From NCBI RefSeq assembly GCF_000699445.3, contig NC_067198.1, forward strand, positions 37,113,523 through 37,177,522: 64,000 nucleotides of DNA, given 5' to 3'. Positions within the stretch are counted from its first letter, which is position 1; every line of letters begins with the position of its first letter. A model generated the notes under the pieces. It was not told where the DNA came from, ran no database searches, and saw only the letters and a program-made list of their open reading frames with translations. Shown here one piece after another: positions 22,980 to 35,296 of the stretch. Both the position numbers and the translations under genes were made by a program. The DNA is from Schistosoma haematobium. Taxonomy: Eukaryota; Platyhelminthes; Trematoda; Strigeidida; Schistosomatidae.

Positions 22980-24316
22980 CCCGAGAACCAGCTTCAGGAT
23001 TCTTCTTGGTTGGGTCTCGCCTCCAACCCATTTACCAAGTCGTATTACTTTTGTAATATGTACCCCTGAAACCTCTTCAGGTAGTACATTCCTTACCACA
23101 GACTCCACTAACTGTAGGTCATGTGCGTGTCTTTTAGCAGGGTCGTTGTCTTTCGACTCCTCTAGATTCCAAATAATTAAACTAGGGATGGGTTTAGCTT
23201 CTTTTGAAACTGTGTTCACAGTTTTCGACCGTGACGTTAGATCCTGTATTTTAACTACTGGTAGCTTACGATTAGTTTTTATTTTAACAGAGTCCTGGGA
23301 GTCAAGCGAATGACTCACAACAATGTCAGACGAAGCTTTACTATGAGACTTTGGCGGATTGGTCTGAGAGTCCACCAAGGACTTACCAAGTAAACAGTCA
23401 TTAGTTTTAGCTATATTTCCTACTCTTCTGCGTTTTCGCGTCATCCATTTTCCATCAGTCGAAACGTCTACATTAGAACAACTCGGGACAGTAATTGTTT
23501 TATCTGGGTCACCGGTTGCTGCTGTAGCAATATGGCCACCAACGTCTAATGACGTGTCACTCACTGATCGTTTCGGGGAGAACGTTTAACTGCGGGTTGC
23601 ACAGGTAGATGTCTGGCTTGCGCCGTGATAGCACTTACGACACTAACGCAATCTTCGCCATCCGTACCAATGTTATCAGTACAGCCCTCATCAACCGTCT
23701 TATTAGCCAACACCAGGAGACTAATTGCTTCCTGGATAAGCAATGTTTTGCTCGAGCAACAAAAACTACAAAGCCAATGAGAGTTGGGCTTTGAACACCT
23801 TTATATGCAGTGGGGCTTAATCGGGTGCACATCTTATGGAACCACTTATTACATTCATCACATTGCATCCCTTCATCCACGGGAAATAAGCAGTATGGTT
23901 GTCCACATTTATGAGTAGACCTAGCCATCTTGAAAATCAACTAGAACGGTGACGAAAACAGGATATGTAGAAGGATTTTCAAACCTTAACTAAATAAACC
24001 AAGTAAAAGTCGACCAAGTATGCTTCGATGCAATAAATACACAGAAGCAAAATCGAAAAACTCAATAAAATATCACTTTAACTGGGGTAGATGCAATTAA
24101 AGTGTAAACAGTAGTTTTGATGCGTAATTTACGATCAAAACAGTTAATTAACTCAACGAGAAAGAATACCACTGTCCTTTTAAATAGAGCGCGGTAACGA
24201 TCAAAAATCATAATCAAACCTAAGTTATGATTATCTGCCATTGAGTATTGATCGAGTGAGGCAAATTTATGCAGGTGCGCTGCACTTACTTGCGCATCCG
24301 CCATAACGTCTTTTCT
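22980..24316 (-). repeat. Array unit 13
   Basis: 1337 bp, G4/T3. Frames 23635-23940, 23561-23743 and 22725-23564. Confidence 0.9.
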
Positions 24317-25654
24317 CCCGAGAACCAGCTTCAGGATTCTTCTTGGTTGGGTCTCGCCTCCAACCCATTTACCAAGTCGTATTACTTTTGTAATATGTAC
24401 CCCTGAAACCTCTTCAGGTAGTACATTCCTTACCACAGACTCCACTAACTGTAGGTCATGTGCGTGTCTTTTAGCAGGGTCGTTGTCTTTCGACTCCTCT
24501 AGATTCCAAATAATTAAACTAGGGATGGGTTTAGCTTCTTTTGAAACTGTGTTCACAGTTTTCGACCGTGACGTTAGATCCTGTATTTTAACTACTGGTA
24601 GCTTACGATTAGTTTTTATTTTAACAGAGTCCTGGGAGTCAAGCGAATGACTCACAACAATGTCAGACGAAGCTTTACTATGAGACTTTGGCGGATTGGT
24701 CTGAGAGTCCACCAAGGACTTACCAAGTAAACAGTCATTAGTTTTAGCTATATTTCCTACTCTTCTGCGTTTTCGCGTCATCCATTTTCCATCAGTCGAA
24801 ACGTCTACATTAGAACAACTCGGGACAGTAATTGTTTTATCTGGGTCACCGGTTGCTGCTGTAGCAATATGGCCACCAACGTCTAATGACGTGTCACTCA
24901 CTGATCGTTTCGGGGGAGAACGTTTAACTGCGGGTTGCACAGGTAGATGTCTGGCTTGCGCCGTGATAGCACTTACGACACTAACGCAATCTTCGCCATC
25001 CGTACCAATGTTATCAGTACAGCCCTCATCAACCGTCTTATTAGCCAACACCAGGAGACTAATTGCTTCCTGGATAAGCAATGTTTTGCTCGAGCAACAA
25101 AAACTACAAAGCCAATGAGAGTTGGGCTTTGAACACCTTTATATGCAGTGGGGCTTAATCGGGTGCACATCTTATGGAACCACTTATTACATTCATCACA
25201 TTGCATCCCTTCATCCACGGGAAATAAGCAGTATGGTTGTCCACATTTATGAGTAGACCTAGCCATCTTGAAAATCAACTAGAACGGTGACGAAAACAGG
25301 ATATGTAGAAGGATTTTCAAACCTTAACTAAATAAACCAAGTAAAAGTCGACCAAGTATGCTTCGATGCAATAAATACACAGAAGCAAAATCGAAAAACT
25401 CAATAAAATATCACTTTAACTGGGGTAGATGCAATTAAAGTGTAAACAGTAGTTTTGATGCGTAATTTACGATCAAAACAGTTAATTAACTCAACGAGAA
25501 AGAATACCACTGTCCTTTTAAATAGAGCGCGGTAACGATCAAAAATCATAATCAAACCTAAGTTATGATTATCTGCCATTGAGTATTGATCGAGTGAGGC
25601 AAATTTATGCAGGTGCGCTGCACTTACTTGCGCATCCGCCATAACGTCTTTTCT
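24317..25654 (-). repeat. Array unit 14
   Basis: 1338 bp, G5/T3. Frames 24973-25278 and 24062-25081. Confidence 0.9.
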
Positions 25655-26992
25655 CCCGAGAACCAGCTTCAGGATTCTTCTTGGTTGGGTCTCGCCTCCA
25701 ACCCATTTACCAAGTCGTATTACTTTTGTAATATGTACCCCTGAAACCTCTTCAGGTAGTACATTCCTTACCACAGACTCCACTAACTGTAGGTCATGTG
25801 CGTGTCTTTTAGCAGGGTCGTTGTCTTTCGACTCCTCTAGATTCCAAATAATTAAACTAGGGATGGGTTTAGCTTCTTTTGAAACTGTGTTCACAGTTTT
25901 CGACCGTGACGTTAGATCCTGTATTTTAACTACTGGTAGCTTACGATTAGTTTTTATTTTAACAGAGTCCTGGGAGTCAAGCGAATGACTCACAACAATG
26001 TCAGACGAAGCTTTACTATGAGACTTTGGCGGATTGGTCTGAGAGTCCACCAAGGACTTACCAAGTAAACAGTCATTAGTTTTAGCTATATTTCCTACTC
26101 TTCTGCGTTTTCGCGTCATCCATTTTCCATCAGTCGAAACGTCTACATTAGAACAACTCGGGACAGTAATTGTTTTATCTGGGTCACCGGTTGCTGCTGT
26201 AGCAATATGGCCACCAACGTCTAATGACGTGTCACTCACTGATCGTTTCGGGGAGAACGTTTAACTGCGGGTTGCACAGGTAGATGTCTGGCTTGCGCCG
26301 TGATAGCACTTACGACACTAACGCAATCTTCGCCATCCGTACCAATGTTATCAGTACAGCCCTCATCAACCGTCTTATTAGCCAACACCAGGAGACTAAT
26401 TGCTTCCTGGATAAGCAATGTTTTGCTCGAGCAACAAAAACTACAAAGCCAATGAGAGTTGGGCTTTGAACACCTTTTATATGCAGTGGGGCTTAATCGG
26501 GTGCACATCTTATGGAACCACTTATTACATTCATCACATTGCATCCCTTCATCCACGGGAAATAAGCAGTATGGTTGTCCACATTTATGAGTAGACCTAG
26601 CCATCTTGAAAATCAACTAGAACGGTGACGAAAACAGGATATGTAGAAGGATTTTCAAACCTTAACTAAATAAACCAAGTAAAAGTCGACCAAGTATGCT
26701 TCGATGCAATAAATACACAGAAGCAAAATCGAAAAACTCAATAAAATATCACTTTAACTGGGGTAGATGCAATTAAAGTGTAAACAGTAGTTTTGATGCG
26801 TAATTTACGATCAAAACAGTTAATTAACTCAACGAGAAAGAATACCACTGTCCTTTTAAATAGAGCGCGGTAACGATCAAAAATCATAATCAAACCTAAG
26901 TTATGATTATCTGCCATTGAGTATTGATCGAGTGAGGCAAATTTATGCAGGTGCGCTGCACTTACTTGCGCATCCGCCATAACGTCTTTTCT
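25655..26992 (-). repeat. Array unit 15
   Basis: 1338 bp, G4/T4. Frames 26236-26616 and 25400-26239. Confidence 0.9.
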
Positions 26993-28330
26993 CCCGAGAA
27001 CCAGCTTCAGGATTCTTCTTGGTTGGGTCTCGCCTCCAACCCATTTACCAAGTCGTATTACTTTTGTAATATGTACCCCTGAAACCTCTTCAGGTAGTAC
27101 ATTCCTTACCACAGACTCCACTAACTGTAGGTCATGTGCGTGTCTTTTAGCAGGGTCGTTGTCTTTCGACTCCTCTAGATTCCAAATAATTAAACTAGGG
27201 ATGGGTTTAGCTTCTTTTGAAACTGTGTTCACAGTTTTCGACCGTGACGTTAGATCCTGTATTTTAACTACTGGTAGCTTACGATTAGTTTTTATTTTAA
27301 CAGAGTCCTGGGAGTCAAGCGAATGACTCACAACAATGTCAGACGAAGCTTTACTATGAGACTTTGGCGGATTGGTCTGAGAGTCCACCAAGGACTTACC
27401 AAGTAAACAGTCATTAGTTTTAGCTATATTTCCTACTCTTCTGCGTTTTCGCGTCATCCATTTTCCATCAGTCGAAACGTCTACATTAGAACAACTCGGG
27501 ACAGTAATTGTTTTATCTGGGTCACCGGTTGCTGCTGTAGCAATATGGCCACCAACGTCTAATGACGTGTCACTCACTGATCGTTTCGGGGGAGAACGTT
27601 TAACTGCGGGTTGCACAGGTAGATGTCTGGCTTGCGCCGTGATAGCACTTACGACACTAACGCAATCTTCGCCATCCGTACCAATGTTATCAGTACAGCC
27701 CTCATCAACCGTCTTATTAGCCAACACCAGGAGACTAATTGCTTCCTGGATAAGCAATGTTTTGCTCGAGCAACAAAAACTACAAAGCCAATGAGAGTTG
27801 GGCTTTGAACACCTTTATATGCAGTGGGGCTTAATCGGGTGCACATCTTATGGAACCACTTATTACATTCATCACATTGCATCCCTTCATCCACGGGAAA
27901 TAAGCAGTATGGTTGTCCACATTTATGAGTAGACCTAGCCATCTTGAAAATCAACTAGAACGGTGACGAAAACAGGATATGTAGAAGGATTTTCAAACCT
28001 TAACTAAATAAACCAAGTAAAAGTCGACCAAGTATGCTTCGATGCAATAAATACACAGAAGCAAAATCGAAAAACTCAATAAAATATCACTTTAACTGGG
28101 GTAGATGCAATTAAAGTGTAAACAGTAGTTTTGATGCGTAATTTACGATCAAAACAGTTAATTAACTCAACGAGAAAGAATACCACTGTCCTTTTAAATA
28201 GAGCGCGGTAACGATCAAAAATCATAATCAAACCTAAGTTATGATTATCTGCCATTGAGTATTGATCGAGTGAGGCAAATTTATGCAGGCGCGCTGCACT
28301 TACTTGCGCATCCGCCATAACGTCTTTTCT
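26993..28330 (-). repeat. Array unit 16
   Basis: 1338 bp, G5/T3. Private substitution C at 28290 within the 92-bp segment, changing His to Arg in the fusion frame that starts in unit 17. Confidence 0.9.
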
Positions 28331-29668
28331 CCCGAGAACCAGCTTCAGGATTCTTCTTGGTTGGGTCTCGCCTCCAACCCATTTACCAAGTCGTATTACT
28401 TTTGTAATATGTACCCCTGAAACCTCTTCAGGTAGTACATTCCTTACCACAGACTCCACTAACTGTAGGTCATGTGCGTGTCTTTTAGCAGGGTCGTTGT
28501 CTTTCGACTCCTCTAGATTCCAAATAATTAAACTAGGGATGGGTTTAGCTTCTTTTGAAACTGTGTTCACAGTTTTCGACCGTGACGTTAGATCCTGTAT
28601 TTTAACTACTGGTAGCTTACGATTAGTTTTTATTTTAACAGAGTCCTGGGAGTCAAGCGAATGACTCACAACAATGTCAGACGAAGCTTTACTATGAGAC
28701 TTTGGCGGATTGGTCTGAGAGTCCACCAAGGACTTACCAAGTAAACAGTCATTAGTTTTAGCTATATTTCCTACTCTTCTGCGTTTTCGCGTCATCCATT
28801 TTCCATCAGTCGAAACGTCTACATTAGAACAACTCGGGACAGTAATTGTTTTATCTGGGTCACCGGTTGCTGCTGTAGCAATATGGCCACCGACGTCTAA
28901 TGACGTGTCACTCACTGATCGTTTCGGGGAGAACGTTTAACTGCGGGTTGCACAGGTAGATGTCTGGCTTGCGCCGTGATAGCACTTACGACACTAACGC
29001 AATCTTCGCCATCCGTACCAATGTTATCAGTACAGCCCTCATCAACCGTCTTATTAGCCAACACCAGGAGACTAATTGCTTCCTGGATAAGCAATGTTTT
29101 GCTCGAGCAACAAAAACTACAAAGCCAATGAGAGTTGGGCTTTGAACACCTTTTATATGCAGTGGGGCTTAATCGGGTGCACATCTTATGGAACCACTTA
29201 TTACATTCATCACATTGCATCCCTTCATCCACGGGAAATAAGCAGTATGGTTGTCCACATTTATGAGTAGACCTAGCCATCTTGAAAATCAACTAGAACG
29301 GTGACGAAAACAGGATATGTAGAAGGATTTTCAAACCTTAACTAAATAAACCAAGTAAAAGTCGACCAAGTATGCTTCGATGCAATAAATACACAGAAGC
29401 AAAATCGAAAAACTCAATAAAATATCACTTTAACTGGGGTAGATGCAATTAAAGTGTAAACAGTAGTTTTGATGCGTAATTTACGATCAAAACAGTTAAT
29501 TAACTCAACGAGAAAGAATACCACTGTCCTTTTAAATAGAGCGCGGTAACGATCAAAAATCATAATCAAACCTAAGTTATGATTATCTGCCATTGAGTAT
29601 TGATCGAGTGAGGCAAATTTATGCAGGTGCGCTGCACTTACTTGCGCATCCGCCATAACGTCTTTTCT
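28331..29668 (-). repeat. Array unit 17
   Basis: 1338 bp, G4/T4. Private substitution G at 28892, silent in the ORF1 frame (Val). Frames 28912-29292 and 28076-28915. Confidence 0.9.
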
Positions 29669-31006
29669 CCCGAGAACCAGCTTCAGGATTCTTCTTGGTT
29701 GGGTCTCGCCTCCAACCCATTTACCAAGTCGTATTACTTTTGTAATATGTACCCCTGAAACCTCTTCAGGTAGTACATTCCTTACCACAGACTCCACTAA
29801 CTGTAGGTCATGTGCGTGTCTTTTAGCAGGGTCGTTGTCTTTCGACTCCTCTAGATTCCAAATAATTAAACTAGGGATGGGTTTAGCTTCTTTTGAAACT
29901 GTGTTCACAGTTTTCGACCGTGACGTTAGATCCTGTATTTTAACTACTGGTAGCTTACGATTAGTTTTTATTTTAACAGAGTCCTGGGAGTCAAGCGAAT
30001 GACTCACAACAATGTCAGACGAAGCTTTACTATGAGACTTTGGCGGATTGGTCTGAGAGTCCACCAAGGACTTACCAAGTAAACAGTCATTAGTTTTAGC
30101 TATATTTCCTACTCTTCTGCGTTTTCGCGTCATCCATTTTCCATCAGTCGAAACGTCTACATTAGAACAACTCGGGACAGTAATTGTTTTATCTGGGTCA
30201 CCGGTTGCTGCTGTAGCAATATGGCCACCAACGTCTAATGACGTGTCACTCACTGATCGTTTCGGGGAGAACGTTTAACTGCGGGTTGCACAGGTAGATG
30301 TCTGGCTTGCGCCGTGATAGCACTTACGACACTAACGCAATCTTCGCCATCCGTACCAATGTTATCAGTACAGCCCTCATCAACCGTCTTATTAGCCAAC
30401 ACCAGGAGACTAATTGCTTCCTGGATAAGCAATGTTTTGCTCGAGCAACAAAAACTACAAAGCCAATGAGAGTTGGGCTTTGAACACCTTTTATATGCAG
30501 TGGGGCTTAATCGGGTGCACATCTTATGGAACCACTTATTACATTCATCACATTGCATCCCTTCATCCACGGGAAATAAGCAGTATGGTTGTCCACATTT
30601 ATGAGTAGACCTAGCCATCTTGAAAATCAACTAGAACGGTGACGAAAACAGGATATGTAGAAGGATTTTCAAACCTTAACTAAATAAACCAAGTAAAAGT
30701 CGACCAAGTATGCTTCGATGCAATAAATACACAGAAGCAAAATCGAAAAACTCAATAAAATATCACTTTAACTGGGGTAGATGCAATTAAAGTGTAAACA
30801 GTAGTTTTGATGCGTAATTTACGATCAAAACAGTTAATTAACTCAACGAGAAAGAATACCACTGTCCTTTTAAATAGAGCGCGGTAACGATCAAAAATCA
30901 TAATCAAACCTAAGTTATGATTATCTGCCATTGAGTATTGATCGAGTGAGGCAAATTTATGCAGGTGCGCTGCACTTACTTGCGCATCCGCCATAACGTC
31001 TTTTCT
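29669..31006 (-). repeat. Array unit 18 (distal)
   Basis: 1338 bp, G4/T4. Ends at 31006 against unique host DNA, so it keeps the original right junction of the insertion, including the right 92-bp copy at 30898-30989. Frames 30250-30630 and 29414-30253. Confidence 0.9.
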
Positions 31007-31217
31007 GAAAGGCAAAACTGACAAGTAAGCACTGTAAGTTTGAGTTAATAATACTTTGTGTACACGGTGATTGAGGGTTACAATTAGACACAGCAAACAC
31101 GATCAGTTTATCACGATTTGCAACAAACGACCGGTTAACCTTTGACTGGACACCTAGTGGCTTCCACGCACTAGATCCAATCTCTACACCAAGAACTTTA
31201 CTCAAAGATCGCTTCAT
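30752..31217 (-). pseudogene. 5' part of a disrupted host gene (unrecognised)
   Basis: An ATG at 31217, preceded by an in-frame stop, opens a frame beginning MKRSLSKVLGVEIGSSAW. A strong acceptor (tttgcctttcag, exon from 31004) follows; donors such as 31130-31110 region GT sites are uncertain. The acceptor-side exon reads KDVMADAQVSAAHLHKF. With CR1-1 and one target copy removed, this exon would continue at 3764 and stop at 3742 after seven more codons. In the present sequence the frame runs into the element 5' UTR and stops at 30752, replacing the native end with about 48 foreign residues. I do not recognise the protein. It is divergent to EXOSC6. Confidence 0.4.
30898..30989. repeat. 92-bp target-site duplication, right copy
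   Basis: The copy that stands between the 5' end of the distal element segment and unique host sequence. It lies inside an open frame of the interrupted host exon. Confidence 0.85.
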
Positions 31218-31738
31218 AATCTTGTCTTCGAACCAAGCCCACCTTCAGGATGCTGTTGCCAACCAAGAGCAGATTTTCGGTGTTATAACCAGCTTTAACT
31301 GGTTGTTACCCCGATCTCAGTCCAACTGATTGCTTACTATGCTTGATTATATCTTCTAATCATTGCATGCGTTATGAATTCCTTGTTGCGAATTGCTCTT
31401 GTCGATATACTTTCAAAAGTTTTATGGATATTCGGTAAGGCTACCAGGATGCAAAAGTTAACTATGCAATGCGAACCTATTCCTAGTCCTAATTAAGGGA
31501 TCACAGACACTGGAACAGTGCTTTGTTATGATGAGTAAATATATCGTGGTTTAAATAATCTACATATCTTGTTAACGCTGGTTGCTATCTGTTGCTTTCC
31601 TTAATAAATGTGAGTGCATTGTTTCCGCTTACCGGGTCCTCAGATTTACTTCTTTCTTCTATTTTCCAGCTCTCTTCACGCTACTCTGCATTCTCGCCTA
31701 GTACGCGAAAAACATTCTGACTAGTGAATCGCTAAAAA
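31218..31738. promoter_or_regulatory. Divergent intergenic region upstream of EXOSC6
   Basis: About 520 bp separate the ATG of the minus-strand disrupted gene (31217) from the ATG of EXOSC6 (31739). A shared promoter region is likely from the head-to-head layout. A small perfect hairpin, aaccag with ctggtt, lies near 31286-31303. No TATA box or other core motif is convincing. Confidence 0.4.
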
Positions 31739-34700
31739 ATGCAGTCCGGTTGTGCCAAGATTGTAGATCCTATTGATCTAGAGTATTTCCTACCACAGAA
31801 CAAAATGGAGGTATTTTCGTATATTAAGTCTAACCGTTCCAGAAGAAAGTAGAAAAGTGTCCTCCAGATATATGTAAGCTAAACTAGTTTTACTAACAGC
31901 ACATAGTTTTCAGTTTGGAAACCAATCCTATTACTGATGGTTCCGCATACATTGAAGTAGGTGAAATTAAAGTTTCCTGTTCCGTCAATGGTCCTACTGA
32001 GGTATAATAATCACGTATTGCAAGGAGTTAATCTGATTCTGATGTAGATGCGCCAAGACAGCCAGTTAGTTGCAGTGCTTAAGTTTGCACCATTCTTGTC
32101 CTGGTTACCGAAAGATGTTCAAACGTCTATTGAAAAAAAGCTTAGTCGACTTCTTCTTAGCGCTATAGAACCTTCTGTCATGCTTGTAGGTCTAAACCGA
32201 AATTATTTGATTTGGTTTCATGGTTCTTTCCACTTTCATTTTATTACTTTGTGTGTAGAAGAATACTTATGAAGTGTATTACACGGTTGGAAATAATCAT
32301 CTTATTCGTGTGGTAGTCAAAGTCTTTTTATATACTATCGGACGACCGGACACGTCTGAACTGATGAGCATTGTCTCGAAGTAACATACTTCCATGGTTT
32401 TTGCATAATCCCTTTTTACAAACAATGGAGTTGTCACCTTCCTATACAGATTTAGGTTTCGCTGATTTAAACCTTCCTATTCACGTCGGTTGACATCAAT
32501 ACGCCTTCGTACAACCGTAAATGAAAAGAGCTTAGCATTTTATCAGAAATGCTATTACATGATCATGTGTTTCACAACCTTTTTTAAGCGAAGTAATCGT
32601 AAAGGCTTTTATGTACCCGGTGTTCTACAAAAATCAATATCCGCCCTTTAAATAGGCCTGGTGTATACGGAGTTCACTTTCGCGAAGTTGTAAAGCCCTG
32701 ACCGCAATTTACTTGTTCACATAGTGTCATCGAGAAGTAAGCGTAACAAAAATCCTGATCTACATAACAGTGGGTAAACACCGGCCTGTAGATGTTACGA
32801 TGTGGTTTCTTAGAAAACCTAATCACCTATACCAACTCCCAATAAACTTGTTTTGGAAGACTATTACTGTCCAATAAATCTTTATTACTTGAATATCATA
32901 CGTTTTTACAAAATATTGACGCATTAACAAAATATGAACTGAAGCTGTTAATGACGTTAGCTTTTATAGATAAATTGCTGACTAATATAAGAAGAAACAG
33001 CCCCATCATCCGAATTATCACCCTTGACCTCGTAAAAGTTTCAGGATCCTAGAGTAATTCATAACAAATAAATCTGCTCTGGCAACCGGCTGAATACATT
33101 TTTCGACGTTAATCTATTACCTTGTATCAAACATTTTGGTCAATAACTACATGAATTGCTCAGTGGCCCGAGTATTATTACATCCACCATTATGAGTGAA
33201 AAAAGGTGTAATTAATCTCCTTTTTTATTAGTTCTCAAATGGCAACAGTTTCATTATAAATAACTTCATTTTATGTCTTAATACATTTTAGACCGTTTTA
33301 TTCCCATGTAGTTTAATGTGAAACTTCTTAGCTTAACACTGACAAGACTCATGTTTTCGCGTAACAGTTCTTAACTCTTAGATTATATCTTATAAAAGCT
33401 GCCAATGACTATAATTCCAATACAACTATCTTTTTAATATAACTTATGTGGTTTGGACTATCTCTCATTGATATTCATATTATGATGCGAATCAGACTGG
33501 TCTTATATCTAGTGGTTGAAAAATCTGTCTTTCAACCTGTAGGTAGCAGGTTTACATCTCTCTCTACCTACATTGTCTTCGAAAACCAATTAGTATCACC
33601 AACCTACACTCAAACAATGGAAATCAAAGCCAAGAACATTAATGCGTACTCGGTAAATAAGTGAAAATAGAATAAAAACTCACCACTGGTTATCATATTT
33701 TGAAAATCCATATTAAAGATGGAACTAAAGTGTTACAGCACGTTATCTACTTAGTTACTGAGCTGGGATAACTTGAATAACTTCAAAGCTGTCTAGTGTC
33801 AGTTGAAGTGTCAACATGTTTTGACATTTCACTGATTATCAACTCAAATGTTCCTACCCAGTCAACGGAAGTTATTTATTGCCTACCATTTTTCAAAAGC
33901 TTACTACTAATCTAGTGTCCGGTCGATTAAAAGTACACAAACACAGTTGTTCTTGTCCTCTGTATAAACTGAAAATAAGTCTAAATAGTTTCCGTGTACT
34001 TTGACGCTGTAATCAAGTGTCTGTTAATCAACTATATGAACCACAAATCCTAGCTTCTCTCTTAAGCTAGTTTATCATTGTTTCTGGTTATCTTTCATTG
34101 TTACCTAACAAATCAGTCTTGTCTTTCATCTATTCTTTTTACTGTCTTTTTCCTAAACATATATTAAGTGTGCTTTTTGGAAGCGATTGACCGCAGTTAT
34201 TAAACACGCAATTTTAAAACTCAGTAATATGGCCATATTTTAAAATTCTCGGTATTTCCTTACATACTAACATGCACGTTTGAATAGTTTATTTTGTATG
34301 CAAGTCAGTTTCGAGTAATAATATATGTATGATATGACAGCGAAGAGTGCAAAATATGGTCAGTACAACATTAAAAGTATCACTCAGACATTTTCAACAT
34401 ATAGCATGATATAAATGTACATTAGCCTAGCTTACCACACTCCATCAGCACAGCAGAATAAAATTAAAAATATCTTTCACGAAGAAATGGAAAAAATTAG
34501 TAATTCCATTGATGGTATAAAAGAGCACACATTGAAGAATTTGGCTCGGTAAAAGAAAGATGAGTAAAACTCAAAATCTAGGAGAAGTTAAAAAAACGAT
34601 CTGCCACATAGGTAGGAGTATCATTTTTCACGTTTGAGTAGTTTCTACTTGCTGATGTGGTTACGAATGATTGAGTAATTTGAGTTGAGTCATAAAAACA

Positions 34701-35296
34701 AAGTTTGCTTTGTTGTCTAAATAATAAAAAGTCTAACTTTTTGAGATCTTCGGTAATATGGTTCGAAACCAATCATTGAAGTTCAGTTGGTTCCACCAAA
34801 TCTCGATCTTTTTCTTAATATTTTGTGTTTTTGGTTGCTTCATTTACTTTTTCCTTGGTGTTTTTTGCCACTTTTCAATTTACTTTCCGTCTATTCATTT
34901 TCATTATGAAAGCACCAATTTCCAAGAGGTAAATATGAAATAGTGACGAACATCCTGGATATACCTTCACATAATTCCAGTGGACTAATAGGAAACTGTT
35001 TAGCTGCTGCCATTACATGTGCAGGTTTAGCTTTGCTAAACTCAGGTGTTCAGATGTATGATCTTCTAGTAGGATTAAATTTGGATCTCTCTGCTCTCGG
35101 TAATGAAAATGAACACCTTTGTGTTGCTGTTTTACCTCGTCTTCGTCAGTTTTCTATGCTTTATGCAGTGGATTCATGCATGCCTAACACCGAGTTTCTC
35201 AAAAATTGTTTAAATCACGCTATGGACAATTGTATTAAACTTGCAGATGTAATTCGAAGCCATCTCTGCGGACAGCTTAAAACTAAAATAAAATAA
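31739..35296 (+). CDS. Exosome complex component EXOSC6/MTR3
   Basis: RNase PH-like ring subunit of the nuclear and cytoplasmic RNA exosome; this subunit class is structural, not catalytic. Four exons by frame and splice signals: 31739-31818 (donor gtatat), 31914-32001 (acceptor tttcag, donor gtataa), 32048-32189 (acceptor gatgtag, donor gtctaa) and 34929-35296. Phases fit and give about 225 residues. Family landmarks: GSAYIEVGEIKVSCSVNGP, then IEPSVML joining across intron 3 to GKYEIVTNIL, then AAAITCAGLALLNSGVQMYD, which I remember as GVEMYDLVVG in the human protein. An AATAAA overlaps the stop region near 35286-35297. The protein is shorter than human (272 residues) because the glycine-rich insert is absent. 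RRP41 is the alternative but fits less well. Confidence 0.85.
32190..34928 (+). other. EXOSC6 intron 3 (2.7 kb)
   Basis: AT-rich and non-coding. Short open frames (33446-33664, 34578-34772) have no motifs. No clear transposon is seen. Introns 1 and 2 are only 95 and 46 bp, so this one is much larger than its neighbours; short 5' introns are typical of schistosome genes. Confidence 0.6.

Larger units (their letters stand above)
6923..31006 (-). repeat. 18-unit composite tandem array (1338-bp unit)
   Basis: The 24,084 bp divide into exactly 18 head-to-tail units of 1337-1339 bp. Each unit is 1229 bp of CR1-1 (ORF1 from the cccgagaa site through the 5' UTR), the 92-bp target duplication and 17 bp of flanking host DNA ending in cttttct. 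Unit 1 is part of the founder element; unit 18 runs into unique host sequence at 31007. Units differ only at a G4/G5 tract, a T3/T4 tract and four substitutions that I could see: 6931 (unit 1), 8712 and 11388 (units 2 and 4 share the same A), 28290 (unit 16) and 28892 (unit 17). Near-identity implies recent amplification, ongoing homogenisation, or an assembly artefact. Confidence 0.95.

Noticed and set aside
6923..31006. CRISPR, rDNA or histone-type gene cluster as explanation for the array
   Set aside because: Unit content is retrotransposon ORF1, 5' UTR and host flank; no rRNA or histone sequence, and spacing and unit size exclude CRISPR.
32355..32392. ctgatgag followed by cgaag in EXOSC6 intron, hammerhead-like
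   Set aside because: The required GAAA is GAAG, stem II would be about 3 bp and overlaps the core, and no stems I/III are visible.
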